A DNA stretch of 64,000 nucleotides from an uncultured Acidobacteriaceae bacterium (GCA_937879855.1 CALFMO010000005.1:279053-343052), one strand, 5' to 3'. Positions 17,684 to 26,757 are shown, counted from the first letter of the stretch. A program made the numbers and translations. The notes: generated from the letters alone by a model not told the origin.

Positions 17684-19084
17684 TTACTTGATGGACATTC
17701 TTTGGTATAGCCCCCTCAAGTTAAGATTGCCGATAAGCACTTGCGCCAGGAGATAAACGACCAGGCTCAACGCAGCTCGCAGCGGCCAGTTCATAGACTG
17801 AGTAGCCCAGAACACAGCGGCCATTGCGACGCCGCCAACAAGCGGCCCGCGCAGGGAAGGGAAGGATTCGCGCGGCAAGACGGCGCGCCGGAAATAGTAG
17901 TAAGACATGGCGAACCAAACGACATCAGCAATTGCTGTGGCCGAAGCCGCTCCGACCATTCCAAAGCGAGGTATCAGCAGGATATTTAAACCGACGTTGA
18001 CGCATGCCGAAGCAACTGCTCCGCGTACGTCGAGAGCCTGATGACCTGTCGCTCGCAGGGAATCCATGTACACCCAACGCAGGATGACGAGCGCAGCCGA
18101 CCAAACCAGGATTCTGAATGGCGCCGCTGAGTTTGCATAAGCTCCGCCATACAGGAAGCGAATCAAGGGATCGGCCAGGAACGTGCCCCCGAGCACCAGC
18201 GGAACAACGAAGCCCAACCAGAGCTCAGTGGTGCGGCGCACAAGAACCCGAAATTCGTCGAGGTTTTCCATATAGAGGCGTGAGAGGGCAGGGAAGAGAC
18301 CGGTGAAGTACGTGATTGCGACACTCAGCCCTACGAGGATCAGCTTGTAAGCGGCGTTGTACCAGCCGACGAACGTCGCGCCACGGAGGAAGCCCAGCAG
18401 GATTGCGTCGAAGTTGTAATTGAGCAATCCCATGGCGAGCGAAAGTCCAATGGTCAAAGCGGGCTTGAGGACGCTCAACATGCCGTGCCAATCCATAAGC
18501 AAAGAGAAACCGCCGTAAACTTTGCGAAACCAGCGCCCGAAATAAGTCGTAGTCAGTAGATCGGTGAGCAATCTCAGAACCGGTACCCACAGCAGCCCAG
18601 CGGGACTATGAACAAATGCCACCACCGTCACCGCGAAAGTGGCTTGTCCGATCACTAGCCCGCGCGCCACGCCAGACATGCTCTGCTGCCCCATAAACAC
18701 CCATTTCAAGCTGGCCGCCTGGGCGAACGTGGTGAGCCCATAGACCACCAGCACAGCGCGGAGGCTGGGGTAATGAGGGAACAGCGGGAGCGCTACCAGC
18801 AACAACCCAAAACTGATTGAAGCCAACATCAGGCGAAGCGGCACAATGCGCGCGGCAAGGGCGCGGAGATCGGTTGCGTTAGCCGCTTCCCGAGTGCCCC
18901 ACATTTCCAGGCCGCCATCGGCGATCAGCAGCAGATACGTTAGAACAGATCCGGCAAACTCCAGCACTCCGAAGCTGGCCACCCCCAGGATCCGCGCCAG
19001 ATACACAAAAGCGAAGAAACTCATCGCCTTGGCGAGAAGGTCACCGCTGGCGAGGCGCAGAATGTTCTGGAATGGGTTCGACAG
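17684..19084 (-). CDS. Wzx-like oligosaccharide flippase
   Basis: A MATE/PST-family lipid-linked oligosaccharide flippase with about 12-14 membrane helices (for example FFAFVYLARILGVASFGVLEF, GLSLAMGLLNYNFDAILLGF, ATAIADVVWFAMSYYYF). The only gene on the minus strand in the first 44 kb. The first ATG (19024, giving 446 residues) cuts off part of the usual N-terminal helix. The frame continues upstream as NPFQNILRLASGDLLAKAM, which reads as genuine family sequence, to a CTG codon at 19084 with GGAG (19091-19094) six bases before it and a stop codon further up. I therefore place the start at the CTG, giving 466 residues; this is an inference. Confidence 0.85.
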   Translation of the reverse strand: MSNPFQNILRLASGDLLAKAMSFFAFVYLARILGVASFGVLEFAGSVLTYLLLIADGGLEMWGTREAANATDLRALAARIVPLRLMLASISFGLLLVALPLFPHYPSLRAVLVVYGLTTFAQAASLKWVFMGQQSMSGVARGLVIGQATFAVTVVAFVHSPAGLLWVPVLRLLTDLLTTTYFGRWFRKVYGGFSLLMDWHGMLSVLKPALTIGLSLAMGLLNYNFDAILLGFLRGATFVGWYNAAYKLILVGLSVAITYFTGLFPALSRLYMENLDEFRVLVRRTTELWLGFVVPLVLGGTFLADPLIRFLYGGAYANSAAPFRILVWSAALVILRWVYMDSLRATGHQALDVRGAVASACVNVGLNILLIPRFGMVGAASATAIADVVWFAMSYYYFRRAVLPRESFPSLRGPLVGGVAMAAVFWATQSMNWPLRAALSLVVYLLAQVLIGNLNLRGLYQRMSIK

Positions 19085-19090
19085 TGGGTT

Positions 19091-19094
19091 CTCC
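19091..19094 (-). promoter_or_regulatory. Ribosome binding site for a possible CTG start of the flippase
   Basis: GGAG on the minus strand, six bases before the CTG at 19084. No ATG, GTG or TTG occurs between the in-frame stop upstream and ATG 19024, and ATG 19024 itself lacks a good site. Confidence 0.45.
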
Positions 19095-19187
19095 GGGCGA
19101 GTGAAAATCTATCACGCCTTTGCGATTTGCCCATTGTCCATTCCATCCCTCCCCAAACGCTCCCGTCCGGGACGCTAAAAAAAGGGC

Positions 19188-19217
19188 TGGAAAATCCTCC
19201 GAAAGTGGAGTTATAAT
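19188..19217 (+). promoter_or_regulatory. Candidate sigma-70-like promoter for the radical SAM / glycosyltransferase operon
   Basis: In the 290-bp divergent gap between the flippase and the radical SAM gene, TATAAT (19212-19217) is preceded at 18 bp by TGGAAA (19188-19193), a weak -35. The -10 box is perfect. It lies about 160 bp before ATG 19375 and could drive the run of genes to 26757. The rest of the gap holds a short CGTCC-G-GGACG palindrome (19164-19174) and an A-run; I see no small gene in it. Confidence 0.4.
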
Positions 19218-19374
19218 TCTCTCCCCCGCGAAAGAGCCTGGTTCGAGCCTCCCCAGGGCGTGAACAAGGCCGTTTCGATTCAGTCGTATACAGACCAAAG
19301 ATTGGTATCTCAAGTGCACTGTGGCTCAGAGGGAGTCGGTGTGCCCTTTCGGCTGGCCTCGCGGAGTTAACCCC

Positions 19375-20532
19375 ATGAAAACCCTAGATCGTGTGACCCG
19401 GCATGCCCGGCTGACATGGCAAAATTTGGCGTTTCCGCATCCTCCCACGCCGCCATTCCTGATCCTGTTTATTAACTCGATTTGCAACCTCACGTGTGAG
19501 CACTGCTTTTACTGGCGGAATCTCAACCGGCGCGACGATCTGAAGGTTGAGGAGATCCTTGCGCTCTCGAAGGAACTGGGCCGAATCGAGAACTTGAATC
19601 TCTCCGGCGGTGAGCCTTTTCTACGTTCTGAGTTCGCGCAGATCTGCCGTTTCTTTATCCAGAACAATGGCGTAGAACAGATCTACGTGCCGACAAACGG
19701 ATATTTTCCTGAGCGCACTATCAATGCGCTCAAGAGCGTCTTCGAAGAGAAAAGCTTGAAGCTCTTTGTCTGCGAGCTCTCGATTGACGGCATGCCCGAG
19801 TACCATAACCGCTTTCGAGGAAACCCCAAGTCGTTCGAAAAACTGATCGAAACTTACGAAGCCCTTGCGGAGCTGCAAGTCAAAGAACCCCGCCTGCGAA
19901 TCCATTCGATTTCGACGGTCACCAACGAGAACCTCGAGCAAATAAAACAGTTGACCACGTACCTCTACGAGCGATTCCCAGCCATGGACCATCACAACCT
20001 GGCGCTCATTCGAGGTGATCGCAAGAACCCTTCGCTGCAAGGTCCGAACCTGGCTGCCTATCAGGAACTGGTTCACTATGCCCGCAGACTGTGGGCACCG
20101 CGCGAGGAACAACGCTACGGCTCAATCGTCGAACCCATGTTGCAGTGGGCCAAGGTGAAGACCGCCGTGCAGCAGACGCAGGTAGTCCCCTGCCGAGCCG
20201 GGATCATGACCGGCGTAGTGTATGCCAATGGAGACGTAAGTTTCTGCGAGACGCATGCGCCGCTCGGCAACTTGCGGCAAAAGAGTTTTCGCGAAATTTG
20301 GTTCTCCCCGGAAGCAGATGCGCTGCGCAAGAGCGTGCACAAAAAGGAGTGCTGGTGCACGAACGAAGTTTTCTTATGGCCGAGTATTACTTACCAGCCG
20401 GTACAGTTGGCGAAAGCGCTTGTGAGCTCTAACGCCTGGGCAAAGGCCGATGCTCTGGATGACGCCGAAAAACAGAGAGTATTGGCCGGGTTATCGCCTC
20501 AAACGGCGCCGGGACTGAAGATCCTGCAATAG
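19375..20532 (+). CDS. Radical SAM protein with SPASM-like C-terminus
   Basis: About 385 residues. The radical SAM cluster motif CNLTCEHC gives Cys37, Cys41 and Cys44 (CxxxCxxC), followed by NLSGGEPFLR (SAM-binding GGEP). The C-terminal region has further cysteines (VVPCRAGIM, DVSFCETHAPLGNL, KKECWC) in the pattern of an auxiliary-cluster (SPASM) domain. Such proteins in glycan loci are often of unknown substrate. ATG 19375 is chosen over the in-frame GTG at 19321 because conserved sequence starts after it. First gene of a tightly packed operon of glycosyltransferases (next ATG 33 bp away). Confidence 0.87.
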   Translation: MKTLDRVTRHARLTWQNLAFPHPPTPPFLILFINSICNLTCEHCFYWRNLNRRDDLKVEEILALSKELGRIENLNLSGGEPFLRSEFAQICRFFIQNNGVEQIYVPTNGYFPERTINALKSVFEEKSLKLFVCELSIDGMPEYHNRFRGNPKSFEKLIETYEALAELQVKEPRLRIHSISTVTNENLEQIKQLTTYLYERFPAMDHHNLALIRGDRKNPSLQGPNLAAYQELVHYARRLWAPREEQRYGSIVEPMLQWAKVKTAVQQTQVVPCRAGIMTGVVYANGDVSFCETHAPLGNLRQKSFREIWFSPEADALRKSVHKKECWCTNEVFLWPSITYQPVQLAKALVSSNAWAKADALDDAEKQRVLAGLSPQTAPGLKILQ

Positions 20533-20565
20533 CCGTTGCGAGTTGGCCCCTGAACCGCATCCCAG

Positions 20566-21465
20566 ATGAGCACTTCACCCCAAGTTTCGGTTGTCATCGC
20601 GTCGATTGTGGGGGCGCCCTTCATCGACGACTGTTTGGCATCCGTCTACGCGCAGAAAAACGCGCCAGACTTCGAAGTGATCGTGGTGGACTGTCGCGGT
20701 CCGGAGAACGTCTCCCGCTTATCCAAGCGTTTTCCGGAAGCGCGGTTCCTCCAGTTAGAGAAACGGGAGACCGTTCCTCAGCTTCGCCGGATCGGCGTGG
20801 AGCAAGCCAGAGGGCAAATCGTCGCCGTTATCGAAGAGCATTGTTTGGCGGCGGACAATTGGTTGGCGGCATTGAGTACGGCCTTCTCGTCTGATCATGT
20901 TGCGGTTGGCGGCCCCGTCGACTTTCGCCAGGACAGCCGCTTGCGCGATTGGATCACCTACTTCGTCGAATACAACTCGTATCTTCCTCCATGGGCAGAC
21001 GGCGACACGCTCAATGTGGGCAGCGCCAATGCAGCCTACAAGCGCGAGACATTGCTTTCCAACCTGGCAATATTGAACGACGGCTATTGGGAAGCCACAC
21101 TGCATCCCAAGCTGCTGGCTGAGGGCAAAAAGTTTCGCAGCGTTCCCAGCATGATCGTTTATCACCGCGGTCCATTTGATTATCTCTACTACCTGCGCCA
21201 GCGATATTTGTTTAGCCGGGCGTTTTCCGGCGCCCGCCGCCGAACCATTTCTGCGGCGCAGCGGACTTTTTATCTGCTCGCCGCTCCTGCGATTCCTTTC
21301 TTGCTCCTCTCCCGCATTGCGTCCCGCGTTTTCGCGAGAAAGTGTTATCCCAACAAATTTTTGCTCAGCCTTCCCCTCCTGATTCCTGCCATGACCAGTT
21401 ATGTGGCGGGCGAGTGGATGGGCTACGCATTTGGACCGGGCCATGCGTTGATGGAAGTGGAATAA
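20566..21465 (+). CDS. GT2 family glycosyltransferase (tandem copy 1)
   Basis: 299 residues: SVVIASIVGAPFIDDCLASV at the N-terminus, VIVVDCRG, then IEEHC in place of the usual DxD and a C-terminal pair of hydrophobic segments (FYLLAAPAIPFLLLSRIASRVF, FLLSLPLLIPAMTSYVAGEWMGY) that anchor it. NVGSANAAYKRETL is the family's acceptor-side segment. It is a cytoplasm-facing, membrane-associated transferase; donor unknown. The following gene is a diverged duplicate 6 bp away. Confidence 0.83.
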   Translation: MSTSPQVSVVIASIVGAPFIDDCLASVYAQKNAPDFEVIVVDCRGPENVSRLSKRFPEARFLQLEKRETVPQLRRIGVEQARGQIVAVIEEHCLAADNWLAALSTAFSSDHVAVGGPVDFRQDSRLRDWITYFVEYNSYLPPWADGDTLNVGSANAAYKRETLLSNLAILNDGYWEATLHPKLLAEGKKFRSVPSMIVYHRGPFDYLYYLRQRYLFSRAFSGARRRTISAAQRTFYLLAAPAIPFLLLSRIASRVFARKCYPNKFLLSLPLLIPAMTSYVAGEWMGYAFGPGHALMEVE

Positions 21466-21471
21466 CTTCGC

Positions 21472-22395
21472 ATGGGAGCGGCTCCCCGTCTTGCGGTCGT
21501 GGTCACCGTGGTCAGCGATACGTCCGAGGCAGCCGACACCAGATCCCTTGAGGGCTGCCTGGAAGCTCTGCAACGTCAAGCCGACCCGCCGCAGATGGAA
21601 GTTCTGGTTACGTGCGATGCGCGGCTGAAGGGAGTCGACCAACTCCGCCAGCGATTCCCGCAAGTCAAGTTCATTGCGGTCGAGAAACTTCATACTGCGC
21701 GTTCCGGACCCAGTCGTGAACATCACGACGAACTGCGGGGGATCGGTCTTCGCAACTCGCAGGCCCCACTGGTCGCGCTCATTGAAGACGTCGGCCGACC
21801 CGACGCCCACTGGTGCGCGCAGCTAGTAAAGGAACATGCGCAGCCCTACGCGGCGATCGGTGGCGCAATGGAAAATGGAATTGATCGCGCTTTGAACTGG
21901 GCGGTTTATTTTGGGGATTTCGGTCGCTACCAAAATCCGATTCCGGCAGGCCCCAGTTCCTACGTCAGCGATGCCAATGTCTGTTATAAACGCGACGCCC
22001 TGCAGAACGTTGCCGAGGCATGGGCTGGCTCTTACAACGAAGCCCGCGTGCACGCGGCTTTAGCGAAGCGAGGCGAAGTCCTTGCTCTCTCGCCGGATGC
22101 GGTCGTTTACCAGCACCGATTGGATTTACGTCTGGGACCGGCCTTACTGGAACGCTACGTCTGGGGTCGATCGTTTGCATCGGTTCGAGTTTCAAGCACC
22201 CCGTTCTCGCGCCGTATCGTTCTGGCTTTGCTTTGTCCCTTGCTTCCGTTTGTTCTCGTGCTGCGGCAATTTCAGAACGTTTTGCGTACCGGGCGCAATC
22301 GGGGTGCATTTCTCCGAGCGCTGCCTTTGACCTTTCTCCTTGACCTCGTTTGGTCCAGCGGCGAATTTGTCGGATATGTCACCGGGCATCCATGA
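21472..22395 (+). CDS. GT2 family glycosyltransferase (tandem copy 2, diverged)
   Basis: 307 residues, homologous along its length to the preceding protein: FIAVEKL/FLQLEKR, ELRGIGLRNSQAPLVALIED, AAIGGAMENG, SYVSDANVCYKRDAL and VVYQHR. IEDVGRPDAHW replaces the usual DxD region, and the nucleotide-binding half (VTVVSDTSEAADTRSLEGCL) is more degenerate than in its neighbour. It is either specialised or partly inactive. C-terminal hydrophobic helices are retained. Its TGA overlaps the next ATG by 4 bp (ATGA). Confidence 0.78.
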   Translation: MGAAPRLAVVVTVVSDTSEAADTRSLEGCLEALQRQADPPQMEVLVTCDARLKGVDQLRQRFPQVKFIAVEKLHTARSGPSREHHDELRGIGLRNSQAPLVALIEDVGRPDAHWCAQLVKEHAQPYAAIGGAMENGIDRALNWAVYFGDFGRYQNPIPAGPSSYVSDANVCYKRDALQNVAEAWAGSYNEARVHAALAKRGEVLALSPDAVVYQHRLDLRLGPALLERYVWGRSFASVRVSSTPFSRRIVLALLCPLLPFVLVLRQFQNVLRTGRNRGAFLRALPLTFLLDLVWSSGEFVGYVTGHP

Positions 22396-23525
22396 ATCCG
22401 GATGCGCACCGCAGTAATAAAACGGTAATGGAAACTTCACTCATCGATCGCACGGTGAACGAACCGCGTCCGCAATCCGGCGGCATGCCCTGGATTTCAG
22501 TCATCATTCCGGTGCGCAATGGAAGAGCGCATCTGCCGCGATGTCTGGAAGCATTGAGTCGCTCTGAGTATGCCAGCTTCGACGTGACCGTGGTCGATGA
22601 TTGCTCCACCGACATCACGCCTCAGATCGCTGAGCAGTACGGCGCGCGTTGCCTCCGTACGCCTCGAACCCTGGGCCCAGGGGGGGCGCGCAACCTGGGA
22701 GCGCATTCAGCGGAGGGCGAGATTCTCGCCTTCGTAGACGCGGACGTGGTTCTACCGCCGGGCGGCTTGCGTCTAATTGCAGAGGATTTTGCGCGGGACG
22801 CCAATCTTGCCGCCGTTTTCGGGTCTTACGACGATCGACCTGCATGGCGGACTTTTATCTCGCAATATAAGAACTTGATGCATCACTACGTGCACCAGAT
22901 TTCGAATGAGTCGGCAGGGACGTTCTGGGCGGGGTGCGGCGCCATACGGAAGACGGTGTTCGAGGAGTTTGGCGGTTTCGACGGTGCGAAATACACGGCG
23001 CCTTCGATCGAAGATATCGCACTGGGGCTTGAAATGGCGCGATCCGGGCGCCGGATTTTGCTGGATAAGCACATTCAAGTAAAGCACCTGAAGCGATGGA
23101 CCCTACGCAATCTTTTGAGAGCGGACATTTTTTATCGTGCGATACCTTGGAGCCGGCTGATTTTGAATTCGCGACAACTTCCACGGGATCTCAACCTGAC
23201 TTATTCTTCGCGCGCGAGCTCACTCCTAATCGGTTTGTTGACTGTGCTTCTGGTCTTGCTGGGACTCACCCTGACCGGGCTAATGCACTTGCCGACAGTC
23301 CTTCTGCCGGCGTCAATCATCGTTCTATGCTCGCTGCTGTTGCTTTTAAACTGGGATGTTTATCGTTTCTTTGTACGCAAACGGGGTTGGTGGTTCGCCG
23401 CCCGGTCGGTATTGGTCCATTGGTTTTATTACCTGTACAGCGGCCTCACATTTTTCCTGTGCGCGGCGAGGCATCTTCTGAGTTTGCCGTTCTCATCCGC
23501 ACACAAAGTAAGTCTGCAGGAATAG
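22392..23525 (+). CDS. GT2 family glycosyltransferase with C-terminal membrane helices
   Basis: About 377 residues. WISVIIPVRNGRAHLPRCLEAL, VVDDCSTDIT and FVDADVVLP (DAD metal site) are classical GT2 motifs, with GGARNLGAHSA and FEEFGGFDGAKY further on. Three to four hydrophobic helices at the C-terminus (LLIGLLTVLLVLLGLTLTGLM and following) place it at the membrane. ATG 22392 is chosen because it overlaps the preceding stop (ATGA); an in-frame ATG at 22428 is an alternative. Confidence 0.88.
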   Translation: MNPDAHRSNKTVMETSLIDRTVNEPRPQSGGMPWISVIIPVRNGRAHLPRCLEALSRSEYASFDVTVVDDCSTDITPQIAEQYGARCLRTPRTLGPGGARNLGAHSAEGEILAFVDADVVLPPGGLRLIAEDFARDANLAAVFGSYDDRPAWRTFISQYKNLMHHYVHQISNESAGTFWAGCGAIRKTVFEEFGGFDGAKYTAPSIEDIALGLEMARSGRRILLDKHIQVKHLKRWTLRNLLRADIFYRAIPWSRLILNSRQLPRDLNLTYSSRASSLLIGLLTVLLVLLGLTLTGLMHLPTVLLPASIIVLCSLLLLLNWDVYRFFVRKRGWWFAARSVLVHWFYYLYSGLTFFLCAARHLLSLPFSSAHKVSLQE

Positions 23526-23529
23526 TTGC

Positions 23530-24729
23530 ATGCGCGTCGGGGTCGATGCTATGTCGTGGTCCAATCGTCGCGGCTACGGCCGGTTCACGCGCGCTCTGCT
23601 GAGCGAAGTGATCAAGCTCGACCGGCAGAACTGCTACACATTCTTCGTCGACCAGGAATCCGAGGAATTTCCGCTTCCCGCGGACGTTGATGTATGGCGC
23701 GTCCCCACGAGAGTGCCCACGGTGCAGGCGGCCTCGGCGGAGGGCAGCCGATCATTGTCCGACTTATGGCAAGTTGCCAAGGCGTTTCGCAACGCGCCCA
23801 TCGACTTGCTCTACTTTCCGACGGACTACACCTACGTCCCGGGATTCATGGGCATTCCCCGGATCGTGACGATTCATGACGCGATCTCGGAATTATTTCC
23901 GGACATGATCTTTCCCACTCTTCGCTCTAAGATCCTGTATCGCGCAAAGGTCAGGTCAGGAATGCACCAGGCACGATTGCTGGTCACCGTGTCAGAGTAT
24001 TCGCAGCGCCGATTGACGGAAAAATTGAACATCCCCCAGAGTCGCTTTCGCGTGGTCGGCGAAGCTCCTGACCCGATATTCCGGCCACTGGAGGAGTCTG
24101 TCGCCGCCAAAGTCTCGAACCGATGGGGCCTCCCAGTTGATGCGAAGTGCCTGGTTTACGTCGGTGGATTCAGTCCGCACAAGAATCTGTTGATGCTCTT
24201 GGATGTATTCCGCGAACTCGCCGATCGACAAGGGTCTCGCGATCTGCGGCTGATCTTGGTGGGCGATTATGCCGGCGATCCCTTCTTCTCCTGCTATAGC
24301 CAACTGGTAGAGCGTGTGAAAGAGTACAACCTAGATCCACGCGTTCTGTTCACCGGACGCCTCGAAGATGAAGATGTAGTTGTGCTGCTGAACCGGGCGC
24401 ATGCGTTGGTTCTACCGTCGGTGTGCGAAGGTTTTGGTTTGCCGGGCGTCGAAGCGGCAGCTTGCGGAACTCCCATCGTGGCGACCACCGAGAGTCCGCT
24501 CCCGGAATTGCTCGGTGATGGCGTGCTGGCTGTGGATCCCAACCATCGGTCTGGCTGGCTCAATGCGCTCGAGCGGGTGCTCACAGACGAAGCCCTCCAT
24601 GAACGCATGCGGGAGGCAGCGCTATCCGCGGCGAATCGTCTCTCGTGGCAAAACTCCGCTCGGCAACTGCTCTCGGTTTTCGATGAAGTGCAGCGTGATG
24701 AAGTGAGGCGAAATGGCGCGTCCGCTTAG
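23530..24729 (+). CDS. GT4 family glycosyltransferase
   Basis: 399 residues with a GT-B fold: MRVGVDAMSW and GRFTRALLSEV at the start, TIHDAISELFPD, VGEAPDPIFRP, LVYVGGFSPHKNL and the C-terminal donor-site motif LPSVCEGFGLPGVEAAACGTPIV (ExFGLxxxE type). A retaining, soluble transferase acting on a lipid-linked glycan in the cytoplasm. It starts 4 bp after the previous gene and overlaps the next by 17 bp. Confidence 0.9.
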   Translation: MRVGVDAMSWSNRRGYGRFTRALLSEVIKLDRQNCYTFFVDQESEEFPLPADVDVWRVPTRVPTVQAASAEGSRSLSDLWQVAKAFRNAPIDLLYFPTDYTYVPGFMGIPRIVTIHDAISELFPDMIFPTLRSKILYRAKVRSGMHQARLLVTVSEYSQRRLTEKLNIPQSRFRVVGEAPDPIFRPLEESVAAKVSNRWGLPVDAKCLVYVGGFSPHKNLLMLLDVFRELADRQGSRDLRLILVGDYAGDPFFSCYSQLVERVKEYNLDPRVLFTGRLEDEDVVVLLNRAHALVLPSVCEGFGLPGVEAAACGTPIVATTESPLPELLGDGVLAVDPNHRSGWLNALERVLTDEALHERMREAALSAANRLSWQNSARQLLSVFDEVQRDEVRRNGASA

Positions 24730-26005
24730 ATTCTGCTTCCTTTCGATTTTCTATCCGCCATACAGTTTCGGTGGAGACGCCATTTATCTCCATCGCCTCG
24801 CCAATGCGCTGGCAACTCGCGGCCACGAAGTCGATGTTATCCACTGCCTTGACACGTATCGCTCGATGGGCGGGAAAGAGCCGAAGCAGGCGGTTGTCAA
24901 TCATCCCAATGTGACTATACACAGCCTGCGGAGTCGTCTAGGGTTTCTTTCGCCGTTATTGGCGCAGCAGATGGGAACCACGTGGCCAAAGACCGATCGC
25001 ATTCTGGAAGTTCTCTACAGCAAAAAGTTTGACGTCATCCACTATCACAACGTTTCGTTGCTGGGGCCACAGGTTTTGAAGCTTGAGCCGGACTACGCTG
25101 ATTTCATCAAGCTTTACACGACTCACGAGCACTGGCTGGTGTGTCCCATGCACGTGCTCTGGAAAAACAACGAGCGCCTCTGCGAAAAGCCAGACTGTTT
25201 CCGCTGCACGCTCAAATTCAAACGTCCTCCGCAGTGGTGGAGGTACACGCATTTGCTCGAAGACTGCGTGCGTTCGGTGGATACATTCATCGCCCCGACT
25301 CGCTTCACTCAACAGATGCACCACCAACGCGGATTCGAACCTCCCATGACCGTGGTTCCCCACTTTGTGCCCGAACAGAAGAAGCCTTCGACCGGCAATC
25401 CACCTCATCCGCGGCCGTATTTTTTCTTTGCCGGCAGGATGGAAAAGATCAAAGGCATTGGTACATTGCTGCCAATATTCGCACAGTATCCGTATGCGGA
25501 CTTGCTCATTGCAGGCACCGGTACCTATGAAGCTGAGTTGAAGCGTCAGGCGAAGGGCCTGACCAACGTGCATTTTCTGGGCTCCCTCGGCGAAGAAGAA
25601 CTTCAAAAGTTTTATCGTCACGCGATCGCACTGTTGGTGCCTTCGGTCTGCTACGAAACGCTAGGGATGGTCGTGGTCGAGAGCTACGTGCAACGGACCC
25701 CAGTGATTGCGCGCGATCAAGGCGGTCTGACAGAAATCATCGAACAGAGCCGGGGCGGTCTGCTCTACCGCAGTCCCGGCGAACTGCTCGCAGCAATGGA
25801 CCGGCTGCGCATCGATCCCGTACTTCGCGACGAAATGGGTGATCGCGGTTATCGTGCTTTCCAACAGAAGTGGAGTGAGAGCGCACATCTGGAAGCATAT
25901 TTCCAGGTATTGGAACAAACAGCGTGGCGAAAGTTGGGACTTGTTCCCTGGCACGAGGCGGCGCGGCGGTCGCTGCAACTCTCAACCGTGCAGGCTGCCT
26001 CATAG
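24713..26005 (+). CDS. GT4 family glycosyltransferase
   Basis: 430 residues, GT-B fold. FLSIFYPPYSFGGDAIYLHRLANAL is the acceptor-domain opening. TTHEHWLVCPMHVLW and CEKPDCFRC give a short cysteine-containing insert. The donor site is FFAGRMEKIKG, LIAGTGTYEAEL and PSVCYETLGMVVVESYVQRTPVIA. The 17-bp overlap with the preceding GT4 gene implies cotranslation; a TTG-started small membrane protein follows after about 35 bp. Confidence 0.9.
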   Translation: MARPLRFCFLSIFYPPYSFGGDAIYLHRLANALATRGHEVDVIHCLDTYRSMGGKEPKQAVVNHPNVTIHSLRSRLGFLSPLLAQQMGTTWPKTDRILEVLYSKKFDVIHYHNVSLLGPQVLKLEPDYADFIKLYTTHEHWLVCPMHVLWKNNERLCEKPDCFRCTLKFKRPPQWWRYTHLLEDCVRSVDTFIAPTRFTQQMHHQRGFEPPMTVVPHFVPEQKKPSTGNPPHPRPYFFFAGRMEKIKGIGTLLPIFAQYPYADLLIAGTGTYEAELKRQAKGLTNVHFLGSLGEEELQKFYRHAIALLVPSVCYETLGMVVVESYVQRTPVIARDQGGLTEIIEQSRGGLLYRSPGELLAAMDRLRIDPVLRDEMGDRGYRAFQQKWSESAHLEAYFQVLEQTAWRKLGLVPWHEAARRSLQLSTVQAAS

Positions 26006-26028
26006 AACCGCTGTTGAAACCCCATGCT

Positions 26029-26035
26029 GGGAGAG
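26029..26035 (+). promoter_or_regulatory. Ribosome binding site selecting TTG 26041
   Basis: GGGAGAG ending five bases before TTG 26041 (seven bases from the GGGAG core). The later in-frame ATG 26065 has no such site, so the TTG start is preferred. Confidence 0.55.
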
Positions 26036-26040
26036 TAAAA

Positions 26041-26451
26041 TTGCGCGTATCAGCCGAAATCGACATGTCCTCTGTAGGAGCCGGGTTGCCAGTGCTTGAC
26101 GACAACATTGTCGATCAGCCGCTGTTGCGGGCCTTCTTGCCATTGCATCGCAGCGCACTGGGGATCGCCTGCGGCGTGATTGTAGGCGGCCTGATTGCCC
26201 TCGCCACATTGGCCTTGGTGCTTCACGGCGGATACGCCAACGTGAAACTTTATTTATTGGCTCAGTTCTTCTGGGGCTATTCCGTTTCGTGGGCTGGCGT
26301 TTTCATCGGCTTCCTTTGGGGTTGGTTGGTCGGCTTCGCACTGGGCTACGGATTCGCTGTAGTCCGCAATGCGGCAGTTTGGATGTGGATGACCTTCATC
26401 CGATCTCGCGCGGAAATGGAACACTATTCGGATTTTCTCGATCATTTGTAG
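26041..26451 (+). CDS. Small membrane protein, paralog of the next gene
   Basis: About 136 residues with a polar N-terminus and two hydrophobic regions: GIACGVIVGGLIALATLALVL and a Gly/Trp-rich pair ending GVFIGFLWGWLVGFALGYGFAVV. The core VLHGGYANVKLYLLAQFFWGYSVSWAGVFIG aligns position by position with the next protein. I do not recognise the family. Sitting inside a glycosyltransferase operon, a scaffold or transport accessory role is possible but unproven. Confidence 0.72.
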   Translation: MRVSAEIDMSSVGAGLPVLDDNIVDQPLLRAFLPLHRSALGIACGVIVGGLIALATLALVLHGGYANVKLYLLAQFFWGYSVSWAGVFIGFLWGWLVGFALGYGFAVVRNAAVWMWMTFIRSRAEMEHYSDFLDHL

Positions 26452-26466
26452 GAGAAGTGGCTGACC

Positions 26467-26757
26467 ATGAAAGCTGAAGAAGAACAAATCGAGCACGCAG
26501 TCATATTGCTCAACGCAAAGCTGCTGGGAATCGTCCTTGGCTTCCTGTCGGGAGCCGGGTTGTTCCTGATTACTAATTTCCTCGTGCTCAAAGGCGGTCC
26601 ACATGTGGGAGCACACTTATTTCTGCTATCAAACTTCTTCCCCGGCTATCGCGTTACTTTTCTGGGCAGTATCATCGGCTTCGGCTACGCAGCCGTTGTA
26701 GGTTTTGTCGTGGGCGTTGTGCTAGGTGCGGTTTACAACAAAGTCGCGATGGCTTAG
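26467..26757 (+). CDS. Small membrane protein, paralog of the previous gene
   Basis: 96 residues with a short acidic N-terminus (MKAEEEQIEHAVILLNAK) and two hydrophobic regions. VLKGGPHVGAHLFLLSNFF and the GSIIGFGYAAVVGFVVGVVLG end match the preceding protein's VLHGG...LLAQFFWGY and GVFIGFLWGWLVGFALG. Glycine-zipper-like spacing suggests close helix packing, possibly a heteromeric complex of the two. Function unknown. ATG start; GGAG lies about 12 bp upstream. Confidence 0.72.
   Translation: MKAEEEQIEHAVILLNAKLLGIVLGFLSGAGLFLITNFLVLKGGPHVGAHLFLLSNFFPGYRVTFLGSIIGFGYAAVVGFVVGVVLGAVYNKVAMA

Noticed and set aside
19164..19183. Short CGTCC-G-GGACG palindrome followed by A-run, considered as a terminator
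   Set aside because: Stem is only 5 bp and the run is A rather than T on the + strand; on the minus strand the T-run precedes the stem.
20755..21810. A 351-codon open frame on the minus strand
   Set aside because: It lies antisense to two tandem GT2 genes with clear motifs and close spacing. Its own translation is low in hydrophobic pattern and matches no family.
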